Shown in pieces: positions 1 to 6,773 of a stretch of DNA of 64,000 bases. The stretch is taken from positions 40,615 through 104,614 of IMG/VR virus record IMGVR_UViG_3300044837_000085; one strand, written 5' to 3'. The DNA is from a virus. A program made the position numbers and the translations under genes. The notes under the pieces were generated by a model. The model made no database searches. It saw only the letters and a program-made list of their open reading frames with translations, and was not told the DNA's origin. Numbering within the stretch: position 1 is the first letter of the stretch; each line of letters opens with the position of its first letter.

Positions 1-787
1 TGACGGCCCTCGCTGCTAGATCATCGGCGTTGCAGTCCTTTCCGATGACCTCGACCTTCTTAGGTGCGCTCTTACCCGAGCCCGCGTCCACTTCAGATGC
101 TCGGCTGTTTTCGCTTCCGGTCTCGCAAAGTGGCTTGGAGATCGGACCTAGTGCTGCGGTCGGTATTGAATTAGCTGCCCCGAAAATATCGCGTTCGGGG
201 CCACACGCGGCAGGAGCTGTACTGCTTGCCGATCCCGCGTTCAGGGATGTGTTTTCAAGTGCGGTCGGCGCTTCATCTAAATCTAAAGCCGATGTTATAA
301 ATGAAGGAGTTATAGGGTCATGGCAGCCTCCTGCGTTGGCCCGGTCGATCGACATCCCTGATGCAATCGATGGGCTGGGCCTTGCGGGCACATCATGGCC
401 TTCGCAAGGGATTCCTGAATTAGAAAAAGCGGCGGGCGCTGGAATTTGCAGGTCAGCGCCCGCCGAATTCGGTGCATCAACCTGGGCAGGTAGTGACGCG
501 ACCGAGTCTGAATTGGAAAAATCGGCTGGTGCAGAAGGGGGAGCAACGGCACCAGCCGCCGACGCGTCACAAGGGGCGGCCGAGGACGCGGCGGATAGGG
601 ATTCGCCCGCTGCATATACCGATGTCTCCAACGGCACGGCCTCTCCCGAAGGCAGAGGTTCGAAAGGGACAGCGGGCGAAACAGGAATAACAACGGTCGC
701 CGCCACGGGGGTTAGGGCATGGGAGACGACGACCGTATCCGCGCTGGTGGCGGAATTGAATTCGAATGGATTAGGAAGCTTCGTCAT
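1..787 (-). CDS. Ala/Ser/Pro-rich protein, N-terminal part (runs off window edge)
   Basis: An uninterrupted minus-strand frame of 262 codons starts at ATG 787 and continues past base 1, so the gene is incomplete. The start overlaps the stop of the upstream gene as ATGA, which fixes strand and frame. The visible protein begins MTKLPNPFEF and is low-complexity, rich in Ala, Ser and Pro. A more ordinary charged stretch (KKVEVIGKDC) appears just before the edge. The disordered N-terminus may precede a folded domain outside the window. Function not recognised. A plus-strand open frame over the same bases lacks such start coupling and was not chosen. Confidence 0.6.
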   Translation of the reverse strand, partial: MTKLPNPFEFNSATSADTVVVSHALTPVAATVVIPVSPAVPFEPLPSGEAVPLETSVYAAGESLSAASSAAPCDASAAGAVAPPSAPADFSNSDSVASLPAQVDAPNSAGADLQIPAPAAFSNSGIPCEGHDVPARPSPSIASGMSIDRANAGGCHDPITPSFITSALDLDEAPTALENTSLNAGSASSTAPAACGPERDIFGAANSIPTAALGPISKPLCETGSENSRASEVDAGSGKSAPKKVEVIGKDCNADDLAARAV

Positions 788-1092
788 GCTTCCACCTTTT
801 GAGAAGCGGAGCGGAGGATTTCATGAGCGAATTCGATAGAAGTCTCGCGCTCTGTGACAGGACGAAAACGATCGAGGCGGAAACTAGGCTCCGAATCCTC
901 TGCGTTAAGCCAAGATGCAACGGGGTTACGAAGTTCCTCAAGCAGCACACCAACAGTGTTTACTGCAGTGATGAATGGCAGATCGCGAATAGTGTAAATA
1001 TTTCCGCGCACCGGATACATGCGGAAGAGGACGAAGCGTTCATCCATGGAATCATCAACGCAAACCACTTTTTGCCCAACATGAAATGTCAT
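784..1092 (-). CDS. Small conserved phage-like protein, 102 aa
   Basis: Begins MTFHVGQKVV at ATG 1092, which overlaps the stop of the preceding microprotein gene (ATGA), and its own stop overlaps the next start. The N-terminal half (GQKVVCVDDS, then a Tyr-x-(I/V)-R pattern) resembles small beta-rich proteins common beside regulators in alphaproteobacterial phages; this comparison is from memory of the style, not a search. Longer upstream in-frame starts exist but would overlap two other genes. Part of a four-gene minus-strand operon that may be expressed opposite to the early operon. Function unknown. Confidence 0.7.
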   Translation of the reverse strand: MTFHVGQKVVCVDDSMDERFVLFRMYPVRGNIYTIRDLPFITAVNTVGVLLEELRNPVASWLNAEDSEPSFRLDRFRPVTERETSIEFAHEILRSASQKVEA

Positions 1093-1193
1093 GCGCGCGT
1101 CCCCGGAGTGAATAAGGCGTAAGCCACGAGACACGCAGCCAGTAAGCCGAATGCGATTGGAGCGATATCGAGGATGAGTTGGAAGTAGGTCAT
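1089..1193 (-). CDS. Single-pass membrane microprotein, 34 aa
   Basis: A 35-codon frame from ATG 1193 to TGA 1089. It overlaps both neighbours by 4 bases (ATGA at each end), which is the main evidence that it is translated. The sequence begins MTYFQLILDIAP and has one hydrophobic helix (about residues 4-27) ending in a short polar tail (TPGTRA). No family recognised. The double coupling implies roughly equal expression with the flanking genes. Confidence 0.6.
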   Translation of the reverse strand: MTYFQLILDIAPIAFGLLAACLVAYALFTPGTRA

Positions 1194-1585
1194 GAAGCAC
1201 CCCGTTGAAATGGTGCGACGTTAGTTGTGTTGCGTGGAAGGTTTTCAGCGATGTCGAAGTCGAAGCCATACGGCCCGGCTTCCGGAATTGAGTTTCCGAT
1301 GATGGCGGAGCATGTGACGCGGTCACGCGCCCTTCCCTGTCTAATCGACCTGGGCTGTTGGATGCTTGGGCCATCACCGGAACTGGAATTAAGCGCTCCG
1401 GCCACCGTTGGGGCTGAGTTGGTGACCGGAGCTATCGCATCCAACCGGACATCGGATGCAATCTGTAAAAGAATTGCTGAGATCAGCGCAGCTTCGCATT
1501 CGTCGCACAGCAGGAAGCCTAGCTCGACCTCAACCGCTGCGGGATGTGCGCATTCAGCGCATTGGAGGGTGCTGTTGCGATTCAT
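1190..1585 (-). CDS. CxxC-containing small protein, 131 aa
   Basis: Start taken at ATG 1585 (MNRNSTLQCAECAHP). An N-terminal zinc-ribbon-like pair, CAEC near residues 9-12 and CDEC near residues 27-30, suggests metal binding. The C-terminal half is polar and low-complexity. The stop overlaps the next start (ATGA). First gene of the minus-strand operon, so its promoter should lie in the AT-rich gap at 1586-1719. Longer upstream starts are possible but less protein-like. Function unknown. Confidence 0.6.
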   Translation of the reverse strand: MNRNSTLQCAECAHPAAVEVELGFLLCDECEAALISAILLQIASDVRLDAIAPVTNSAPTVAGALNSSSGDGPSIQQPRSIRQGRARDRVTCSAIIGNSIPEAGPYGFDFDIAENLPRNTTNVAPFQRGAS

Positions 1586-1719
1586 GCGGCGTGACCAAAT
1601 CTTGTTCCAAAACGGAACCGATTGTGGCGAGATGCCGAAAAAATATTTTTCAAATCCCAGTTGTGTAACGTGCCGTACACAGTCCAGAATACATCTCTTG
1701 CGTGCGGCAGGGGGTGACA
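1586..1719. promoter_or_regulatory. Divergent promoter region
   Basis: AT-rich gap between divergent genes. It holds a 14-bp palindrome of the form GAAAAATATTTTTC at 1638-1651. A plausible plus-strand promoter is TTGTGT (1661-1666), 18-base spacer, CAGAAT (1685-1690), 30 bases before the gene at 1720. The minus-strand promoter is not clear. Inferred from sequence pattern only. Confidence 0.35.
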
Positions 1720-1977
1720 ATGGGTTCGCCAAAAATGGTCGATATTCCGGGCATTCCGGAATACTTCATGACGGAAGTTGGAAGGACGGAAGGTGCGGGC
1801 GGCGACTGCGTCAGGATTTACAACTGTGTCGAGCGTGGCGGATTTTTGATCCCGCAATGCACAGTGATAATTCCGGCGAGAAGCCTGATCGTTGCGTCGC
1901 GCGTCGTTTCCGAGGCGGCGCAGAAGGTGTTCGCAATCGAGCATGCGGAAAAACGGCAACCGATCCGCCATCACTGA
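1720..1977 (+). CDS. Conserved hypothetical protein, 85 aa
   Basis: Starts at ATG 1720 after a GGGGGTG ribosome-binding site. Begins MGSPKMVDIPGIPEYFMTEV and contains a beta-rich central stretch (RIYNCVERGG, then TVIIPARSL). No signal peptide or membrane segment. Its last bases overlap the end of the convergent regulator gene at 1971. The composition and location next to the immunity region suggest a phage accessory or regulatory role, but I do not recognise the family. Confidence 0.6.
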   Translation: MGSPKMVDIPGIPEYFMTEVGRTEGAGGDCVRIYNCVERGGFLIPQCTVIIPARSLIVASRVVSEAAQKVFAIEHAEKRQPIRHH

Positions 1978-2213
1978 GCCTCCCCGAATATTTTTTCGTG
2001 GGTCTCGATGAGGTCGGGGCGAAGGTCTTTTGCTGGGATGCCTGTTCGTTCGGCGATCCCCGGCAGAAGATGGGGCTCGATCTTCCGGATGCCCTTTTCC
2101 CATCGAGCAACGGTGGTTTTGGAGACGCGAAGCTTGCGCGCCAGGTCCGCCTTGGTGAGCGGCGGCGTCTGGCTTTGCCTGTAGATTCGGAGGGGATGCA
2201 CGGCGGCGTTCAT
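1971..2213 (-). CDS. XRE-family regulator (Cro/CI-like), 80 aa
   Basis: Start ATG 2213 (MNAAVHPLRIYRQSQ). A helix-turn-helix of the XRE type covers about residues 20-60: LTKADLARKL, then VSKTTVARWEKG, with the canonical SKTTVARWE recognition-helix pattern. At 80 residues it is only a DNA-binding domain with a short tail, without the usual C-terminal cleavage domain of LexA-like repressors. Its predicted promoter has an operator between -35 and -10, and the -10 ends 7 bases before the ATG, suggesting a leaderless transcript. An upstream TTG start at 2249 is possible but lies in the promoter. Faces the second regulator at 2309. Confidence 0.85.
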   Translation of the reverse strand: MNAAVHPLRIYRQSQTPPLTKADLARKLRVSKTTVARWEKGIRKIEPHLLPGIAERTGIPAKDLRPDLIETHEKIFGEAQ

Positions 2214-2220
2214 GCGCCAT

Positions 2221-2249
2221 TGGTAACCGCTCCGGTCACGATCCGTCAA
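2221..2249 (-). promoter_or_regulatory. Promoter of the minus-strand regulator with operator O1
   Basis: On the minus strand: TTGACG (2249-2244), 17-base spacer, TTACCA (2226-2221). Operator O1 (2223-2239, plus strand GTAACCGCTCCGGTCAC) sits between and over these boxes, so repressor binding would block polymerase. It is nearly the same sequence as the early promoter at 2725-2753. Seven bases separate the -10 from the ATG. Confidence 0.6.
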
Positions 2250-2257
2250 GAGGGAAA

Positions 2258-2316
2258 GTGACCATTCCGGACACTTTTTTTGTGGGTGGATCGGCTACAG
2301 TAACCGGCATGGTTAC
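2258..2316 (+). promoter_or_regulatory. Operators O2 and O3 and putative promoter of the plus-strand regulator
   Basis: O2 is GTGACCATTCCGGACAC (2258-2274) and O3 is GTAACCGGCATGGTTAC (2300-2316), a perfect 6-bp-arm dyad covering the start codon at 2309. A TACAGT box at 2296-2301 lies 7 bases before that ATG, so a leaderless transcript is possible; no good -35 is seen. O3 occupancy would block both the start of transcription and the start codon region. Confidence 0.5.
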
Positions 2317-2632
2317 CCGTTCTAAGCCTCAGATCGTCTATCCTCGCCTATGGCGGAAGTTCATGGGCGTTAAGCCAGGACTGCTTGCCGCGGCCCTAAA
2401 GATAGATGAAAAGTCCTATTTCAGGCTTGAGCGAGAGACGTGGCGGATCGAGCTGCCGGAACTCGCGATTCTCGCCAAGGTCATTGGCATAAGGATAGAG
2501 CAGCTATTCTGGCCGCCGCCGAAGCCTGGGGAAAAGCCGGTTGTTAGCTTGGACGAACTAGCCAAGGAGGCCACCCCGGAGAAGCGGGCCGCGATAGTGG
2601 GTGCCGTCAGGGGCATTTTGGGTAGTAGCTAG
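2309..2632 (+). CDS. XRE-like regulator, 107 aa (divergent partner)
   Basis: Start ATG 2309 (MVTRSKPQIVYPRLW). Residues about 20-65 form an XRE-type helix-turn-helix: GLLAAALKIDEKSYFRLERE followed by ELAILAKVIGI. The C-terminus (EKRAAIVGAVRGIL) is helical. An upstream start at 2258 would run through operator O2 and is disfavoured. Together with the divergent regulator at 1971 it forms a CI/Cro-style switch; which one maintains lysogeny cannot be told from sequence. Followed by an intrinsic terminator. Confidence 0.8.
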   Translation: MVTRSKPQIVYPRLWRKFMGVKPGLLAAALKIDEKSYFRLERETWRIELPELAILAKVIGIRIEQLFWPPPKPGEKPVVSLDELAKEATPEKRAAIVGAVRGILGSS

Positions 2633-2660
2633 GGCCAGTGTCCAATTCGAATCGCGAAAA

Positions 2661-2682
2661 GCCCGCCTTTTGGCGGGTTTTT
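2661..2682 (+). terminator. Rho-independent terminator
   Basis: Stem CCCGCC (2662-2667), loop TTTT, GGCGGG (2672-2677), then TTTTT. It ends the regulator transcript before the early promoter. Confidence 0.85.
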
Positions 2683-2699
2683 ATTGCGTCCAAAAATAA

Positions 2700-2753
2700 G
2701 TAGCCGCTCCGGTCACTTTTGCTATTGACGAATGGTGACCAACGCGGTTACCT
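2700..2753 (+). promoter_or_regulatory. Early-operon promoter with operators O4 and O5
   Basis: TTGACG (2725-2730), 17-base spacer, TTACCT (2748-2753). O5 (GTGACCAACGCGGTTAC, 2735-2751) fills the spacer, and O4 (GTAGCCGCTCCGGTCAC, 2700-2716) lies just upstream. The arrangement is that of a repressor-controlled early promoter for the operon starting at 2801, with a leader of roughly 40 bases. Confidence 0.65.
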
Positions 2754-2800
2754 TCTCCCCACGCTCGGCAAATCCCCGCTGAGTGGTCTGGGAGTGGCAG

Positions 2801-3193
2801 ATGGCCGATGGGAATTTTTCGATCAGTGACAGGACGCTAGCGAACTTCTCTAAAATCCTGCGCGACCGCTCGCTTTGGCCAACATGGTTTGTTGAATGGG
2901 ATTATGGCGATTGCGGCAAATGCGCGATGGGCTTGGCCTGCGCCGTTTGGGGAGGACCGTATCCATGCGCGCTTGCCATGGCCCAAATGTTTTCGTTTCC
3001 GTTGCGCGATGCAAAGACAATCTTTCTTGGCGCACATCACATTCTCGGCGTTCGGTTTTCGAGCATCACGCCTGAGAATATCGCCGACCTGATCGACCGT
3101 CGTCTCCAGCCCGTCGTCTTGCACAAAACGGATATCAGCGCGCTGAAGGCTCTCTTGCTCCCCGGCGCTAAGATTCCAGAGGGCGCACAGTAG
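2801..3193 (+). CDS. Cys-rich early protein, 130 aa
   Basis: Start ATG 2801 with GGGAG upstream. Begins MADGNFSISDRTLANF; a central Cys cluster (DYGDCGKCAMGLACAVWG) is the most notable motif. This pattern is seen in small hypothetical proteins of rhizobial prophages, but I cannot name a family. No signal peptide. First gene of the early operon, so it should be expressed immediately on induction. Confidence 0.65.
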   Translation: MADGNFSISDRTLANFSKILRDRSLWPTWFVEWDYGDCGKCAMGLACAVWGGPYPCALAMAQMFSFPLRDAKTIFLGAHHILGVRFSSITPENIADLIDRRLQPVVLHKTDISALKALLLPGAKIPEGAQ

Positions 3194-3195
3194 TC

Positions 3196-3534
3196 ATGTC
3201 CGACGCCGCCACCATCACCCACGCGATGTGCGAATTGGATGAGCGGATTTCGCGCGGCGAAGGAAGCTTGCTCTATGCAATCTCGCGACCGGGTCCGGGC
3301 GGTTCGAAGCACTCGCACATGCTGCGCGTCATGTCGATTTCATATCCGGACGCGGATTATCCATGGATTGAAGTTTCGGAGCCGGGAGGCTGCGGCTGCG
3401 TAGCGCGGATTTCGCTGGCCCAACTGGCGCACGTCCTGATCAACACGTCGATGCCGGAGCTTCTTGGCTTGGCTGCGCGCGAAGTCTGTCCGCATGGACA
3501 CCCTCATCACGGCGAGAGGGACGAGCAAGCATGA
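3196..3534 (+). CDS. Hypothetical early protein, 112 aa
   Basis: Starts 2 bases after the previous stop (MSDAATITHAMCELD). It shares an opening (MSDAATI versus MTDAATI) with the next gene, suggesting a common N-terminal origin. The C-terminus is His/Cys-rich (REVCPHGHPHHGE), possibly metal-binding. Stop overlaps the next ATG. Function unknown. Confidence 0.65.
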   Translation: MSDAATITHAMCELDERISRGEGSLLYAISRPGPGGSKHSHMLRVMSISYPDADYPWIEVSEPGGCGCVARISLAQLAHVLINTSMPELLGLAAREVCPHGHPHHGERDEQA

Positions 3535-4247
3535 CCGACGCCGCCACCATATCCCTAGACGTTACCCCAGCAATGGCGGAACTGCTGCGCGCGGGTGCGG
3601 CGGATGCGCGTGGGTTGTGCTGCAGTCCGGGTCGGGTGGAAAAGAATTTCGCGACACTGCATGAATGCGAGAAACTTGGATTTATCCGGTTTCTCGATAT
3701 CGAGCGTCCATGGATTACGGATAAGGGCCGGGCCGCAATAGGCGAGCCCTCGGGCGCCGAAGCTAGCCTGGCTCGTCTGCGAGCGTTTTCGCGAGAGCGT
3801 CGCAGGCTCGAGCCAGAGAAGCGGGCCGATCCGCGAACGGACTTCGACTACCGCGCCTATAAATCAATGAACTGGGTTTGCACGCTCGCCATCCGCCAGC
3901 CCGATCCGCGCGAGAAGCCGCAGACGATTCGCGTCGGGAAGTCGCTGCACAGCGAAGCGCAATATCTCGGCGGCAAAAATTCAATCGTCCAGCCGGAGAG
4001 CGAAGGACGGTTCGTGCTCACGCTTGTGCCGAACTGGATGACGCGACCGATCACGAAGCTGGGGCGCTTGGCGCCTGCAATCTTCTCAAGCTATCCACTC
4101 GCGCTCGATCCCGACGATCCGGATTTCACGGAGGAGGAACGCGCGCTTTGGGATCGACTGCGGAACGTTTGTTTTTCAGTCAACTCCCGCATCCGGAATG
4201 CGGGTCGGCGTCCGCATGAGAAGCGTCGTTTCGGGGAGTATGCGTAA
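3531..4247 (+). CDS. Hypothetical early protein, 238 aa
   Basis: ATGA overlap with the previous gene. The N-terminal 65 residues (AMAELLRAGAADARG, then GFIRFLDIERPWITDKGRAAI) look like a winged-helix module of the 'W-I-T-x-x-G' type. The remainder is charged, with a beta-rich central part and a C-terminus typical of nucleic-acid-binding proteins. It may be a DNA-binding early regulator; this is inference from pattern only. Confidence 0.65.
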   Translation: MTDAATISLDVTPAMAELLRAGAADARGLCCSPGRVEKNFATLHECEKLGFIRFLDIERPWITDKGRAAIGEPSGAEASLARLRAFSRERRRLEPEKRADPRTDFDYRAYKSMNWVCTLAIRQPDPREKPQTIRVGKSLHSEAQYLGGKNSIVQPESEGRFVLTLVPNWMTRPITKLGRLAPAIFSSYPLALDPDDPDFTEEERALWDRLRNVCFSVNSRIRNAGRRPHEKRRFGEYA

Positions 4248-4366
4248 TGAACAAGCATCTCGCGAACGTCGTTGCATTCCGCAAGCCGCTTGAAGCACTG
4301 CGGCGAGACGAGATCGTCCTGCGCGATTGTGGCATCAACGGTCAGTTCGTTCGGTTGAGGGACTGA
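4247..4366 (+). CDS. Small protein, 39 aa
   Basis: ATG 4247 overlaps the last base of the previous stop codon (TAATG). The product MNKHLANVVAFRKPLEA... is basic and amphipathic. Its stop TGA overlaps the next ATG. The tight coupling on both sides supports it as a real gene; function unknown. Confidence 0.5.
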   Translation: MNKHLANVVAFRKPLEALRRDEIVLRDCGINGQFVRLRD

Positions 4367-4548
4367 TGATGCATCCGGGATGGAAAGTATTCATGCAGGG
4401 TTGGGGTTGCGGCATGTTCATTGTCGCCACCATGGCGTGGTTAGCGCGCGGCGACATTCTAGGCGCGTCCGTCTGCGGAACGATTTTCATTCTGACGTTT
4501 GTATGCGGCGGGCTGAATGCGGATCGATTGAAACGGGTGGCAACATGA
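4366..4548 (+). CDS. Two-pass membrane protein, 60 aa
   Basis: ATG 4366 overlaps the preceding TGA. MMHPGWKVFMQGWGC opens a first hydrophobic helix (about residues 8-28), followed by a short polar turn (ARGDI) and a second helix (about residues 31-50). Likely an inner-membrane microprotein. Stop overlaps the next start (ATGA). Confidence 0.6.
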   Translation: MMHPGWKVFMQGWGCGMFIVATMAWLARGDILGASVCGTIFILTFVCGGLNADRLKRVAT

Positions 4549-5009
4549 CACTCCGTCAACGCGATCCGAGAATTAGGGACGATCTTCATTTGAAGTTTGT
4601 CCGCGGGAAACCCTGCTGTGTCTGCGGGTCAATGCGCGAAGTTGAAGCAGCTCACTTACGCATGCGACGTCCGGGCAAGGAATCGGGATTGGGCGAGAAG
4701 CCGCATGATTTTTTTGTGACTCCATTGTGTGCGTACCACCACCGCACAGGCATTCTAGCGCAACACAAAATTTCGGAAGAGCACTTCTGGTTCGAAATTC
4801 ACGGCCTCAACCCGTTCCAGATCGCATCCCGTCTCTGGATCGAATCCGGTGGCGCAGCGCGAGCGCTTGAACCGAAGCCCGCGAAACGTCCCCGCAAGAT
4901 CGCTGCACGCAAGCCGCAAGAACAGCGCGCTAAGATCCGGTCACGCGCCACGTTCCCGCAAGGACGCAAGCTTCAATCTCGCGGTTTCGAGCGGGGGAGG
5001 CCCGCATGA
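4545..5009 (+). CDS. DUF968-like HNH-type protein, 154 aa
   Basis: Start ATG 4545 by ATGA overlap. Residues about 28-75 carry CCVCG, then VEAAHLR and PLCAYHHRTG, the Cys/His pattern of the DUF968 phage family, usually described as HNH-nuclease-like proteins in recombination/replication gene clusters. The C-terminal 50 residues are strongly basic (repeated KPAKRPRK-type runs) and probably bind DNA non-specifically. It could be a single-strand or junction-processing nuclease in early replication. Family assignment is by motif memory. Confidence 0.65.
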   Translation: MTLRQRDPRIRDDLHLKFVRGKPCCVCGSMREVEAAHLRMRRPGKESGLGEKPHDFFVTPLCAYHHRTGILAQHKISEEHFWFEIHGLNPFQIASRLWIESGGAARALEPKPAKRPRKIAARKPQEQRAKIRSRATFPQGRKLQSRGFERGRPA

Positions 5010-5254
5010 CCTCCCTCGCCTATCCCGTCACACAGCCCGTTGAATTCTGGACGTACAGCAACGATGCGCGCGAGACCTGGCCACAATGGGTGCAGCGCCG
5101 AACGATCACGATCGACGGCGAGTTGGTGCATGAGCACTGGTCCGGCCGGCAGGTGTTGTATCGCGGTGAGACTTTGGTTCGCGAACTCGACGGCGCGCAG
5201 AATTTTTATACGCCCAGTGAGTTTGAAGGAGCGTTTGAAGTGAGACCAGCATGA
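5006..5254 (+). CDS. Hypothetical early protein, 82 aa
   Basis: ATGA overlap at 5006. MTSLAYPVTQPVEFWT followed by beta-rich sequence with several Trp residues (TWPQWVQRR, HEHWSG). Soluble, no motif recognised. Stop overlaps the next ATG. Confidence 0.6.
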   Translation: MTSLAYPVTQPVEFWTYSNDARETWPQWVQRRTITIDGELVHEHWSGRQVLYRGETLVRELDGAQNFYTPSEFEGAFEVRPA

Positions 5255-5349
5255 TCGACCTCCTGCAAGACATCTTCTGCATCCTGGCTGTGCCGACGAT
5301 TCTATTGGGTATTGCTGTAGCGCGCGAGTATGGGCTCGCACGGTGTTGA
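5251..5349 (+). CDS. Membrane microprotein, 32 aa (paralogue of 7149-7244)
   Basis: ATG 5251 overlaps the preceding stop. Product starts MIDLLQDIFCILAVPTILL, a single hydrophobic helix with a short charged tail (AREYGLARC). It is clearly related to the 31-aa protein at 7149 (MIDILQNWFCILAVPTALF). Two related copies in one operon support translation. Function unknown. Confidence 0.6.
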   Translation: MIDLLQDIFCILAVPTILLGIAVAREYGLARC

Positions 5350-5362
5350 AGGAAGAGGGCTG

Positions 5363-5689
5363 ATGGCTAACTGGCAAAGAACGCTTCGCCTCAACCCCGA
5401 GTGGGAGCAGGCGCAAGAGCATGAAATTTCAACGCAGGAATTGGCTGGAGCGGTGGCTACAAAGCTGAAACTGCTCAAGCCATTTAAGGCCGAATGGGAT
5501 GACATCAATACCGAGCGCGACGACATCGCTGATGAATTTCTCAATCTCGCTGAGGACGAGGCCGCCACGCAGCAGAACTTCAATTATGTGATGCAGTCGC
5601 TCTATGACTGGGGCGACCAGCGTCTCGACGGTGATTGGAACGGCAAGAAAGTTTGCTGGATCGATACCATGTCAAAGGTGCCCGCATGA
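5363..5689 (+). CDS. Acidic helical protein, 108 aa
   Basis: Start ATG 5363 with GGAAGAGG about 8 bases upstream. Begins MANWQRTLRLNPEWEQAQ; the middle is acidic and helical (DINTERDDIADEFLN). Ends near VCWIDTMSK. A conserved-looking soluble early protein with no recognised domain. Confidence 0.65.
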   Translation: MANWQRTLRLNPEWEQAQEHEISTQELAGAVATKLKLLKPFKAEWDDINTERDDIADEFLNLAEDEAATQQNFNYVMQSLYDWGDQRLDGDWNGKKVCWIDTMSKVPA

Positions 5690-5764
5690 CCCCGTGACCG
5701 GGCCACTCACGGCAAGTTGACGAATTTCCCGCGCCTCGGGGACTCAGGGGCAGGAGAAGAGAAG

Positions 5765-6073
5765 ATGATTAACCACCCTAACCGCAGCAAGCAAAATGGA
5801 GAACGCGCCGTTATCGTCACGACCGCGCACCGAGGCGTGTTCTTCGGCTACGCCGAAGATACGGACGGCGACGTTATCAAGCTGCGCGGAGCCAGGAATT
5901 GCGTCTACTGGTCAACCGGCGTCCGTGGTTTCATGGGTCTTGCCGCCACTGGACCGGACAAACAATCGAAAGTTGGTCCCGCCGCTGACATCGAAGTGCG
6001 CCAAATCACTAGCGTGATCGAGTGCACTCCGGGTGCCGTTAAGGCTTGGGAGGCTGCGCCATGGAGCCGGTAA
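5765..6073 (+). CDS. Conserved phage protein (DUF6948-like), 102 aa
   Basis: Start ATG 5765 with GGAGAAGAG upstream; an earlier TTG at 5717 lacks this site. Beta-rich core: RAVIVTTAHRGVFFGYAEDT, IKLRGARNCVYWS and EVRQITSVIECTPGAVKAWE. I recall this pattern in phage proteins annotated DUF6948; the name is tentative. Its 3' end overlaps the next gene by 13 bases. Function unknown. Confidence 0.65.
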   Translation: MINHPNRSKQNGERAVIVTTAHRGVFFGYAEDTDGDVIKLRGARNCVYWSTGVRGFMGLAATGPDKQSKVGPAADIEVRQITSVIECTPGAVKAWEAAPWSR

Positions 6074-6732
6074 TTCTTAGAGGCGAACCGGCGAAGCTGG
6101 CGAGCCTTTACGGCTCCGGCTCCGGCTCCGGCTACGGCTCCGGCGACGGCGACGGCTCCGGCTCCGGCTCCGGCTCCGGCTACGGCTACGGCTACGGCTC
6201 CGGCTCCGGCTCCGGCTACGGCTACGGCTACGGCTACGGCTCCGGCGACGGCGACGGCTACGGCTCCGGCTCCGGCGACGGCTCCGGCTCCGGCTCCGGC
6301 TACGGCTACGGCTCCGGCTCCGGCTCCGGCTACGGCTCCGGCTACGGCTACGGCTCCGGCTCCGGCTACGGCTCCGGCTCCAAAGACTATTGGCAAGCCA
6401 CTATTCTTAACTTCGCGGCTAAATGGCCAGAAGCCCAGCGCGCAAGGCTAACCGACGCGAAGTTAAGCGGAGCAACGATCGCCTTTTGGCGATCGAGCGA
6501 CAAGGGTCTCCCGTCAAACGGCGGCGGGAAGATCGAGCCCGCTGCGCCCGGCGTGATCCATACCGCACCAGGGCCACTGCAAACCTGCCACAGCGGTACG
6601 CTGCACGCGACGCTGATCCCACCGAAATGGGAGGGGGCGCGCTGGTGGATCGTCGCGCTTCATGGCGAAGTCGTCGGTGATGAAGAAAAGTATGGCTGCC
6701 TGAAGCGTGAAATCTTGGGCGAGGCGACATGA
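6061..6732 (+). CDS. Gly-X repeat protein with C-terminal DUF7666-like domain, 223 aa
   Basis: Start ATG 6061 with GGGAGG upstream. Residues 1-17 (MEPVILRGEPAKLASLY) precede 45 Gly-X dipeptides (X = Ser, Tyr or Asp; residues 18-107). A globular C-terminus contains GTLHATLIPPKW, RWWIVALHGEV and LKREILGE. The C-terminal part resembles small phage domains around a W-x-x-V-x-L-x-G-E-V core (tentatively DUF7666). The repeat probably forms a flexible or aggregating linker and can change length by replication slippage. Stop overlaps the next possible start. Function unknown. Confidence 0.7.
   Translation: MEPVILRGEPAKLASLYGSGSGSGYGSGDGDGSGSGSGSGYGYGYGSGSGSGYGYGYGYGSGDGDGYGSGSGDGSGSGSGYGYGSGSGSGYGSGYGYGSGSGYGSGSKDYWQATILNFAAKWPEAQRARLTDAKLSGATIAFWRSSDKGLPSNGGGKIEPAAPGVIHTAPGPLQTCHSGTLHATLIPPKWEGARWWIVALHGEVVGDEEKYGCLKREILGEAT
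6112..6381. repeat. Hexanucleotide microsatellite, 45 units
   Basis: Exactly 270 bases of GGCTCC, GGCTAC and GGCGAC units in mixed order. Unit length is a multiple of three, so unit gain or loss keeps the coding frame. No stop codon occurs in the antisense frames either. Confidence 0.95.
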
Positions 6733-6773
6733 CCCCGACACCGAGCACCCCAGCCATTATTCGGGAGGTAGAA

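Noticed and set aside
30-839. Plus-strand open frame of 269 codons at the left edge
   Set aside because: It lies over a minus-strand frame with an ATGA-coupled start and has low-complexity composition; the minus frame is favoured.
1227-2261. Long plus-strand frame of 344 codons
   Set aside because: It crosses two convincing genes on the opposite strand and the 1720 gene in another frame; its sequence is not protein-like and runs through the operators.
6112-6381. Possible CRISPR-like array
   Set aside because: The units are contiguous 6-base repeats without spacers, inside a coding gene.
5905-6396. Minus-strand frame rich in Ala/Gly/Val
   Set aside because: It is only the antisense reading of the hexanucleotide repeat, which has no stop in any frame.
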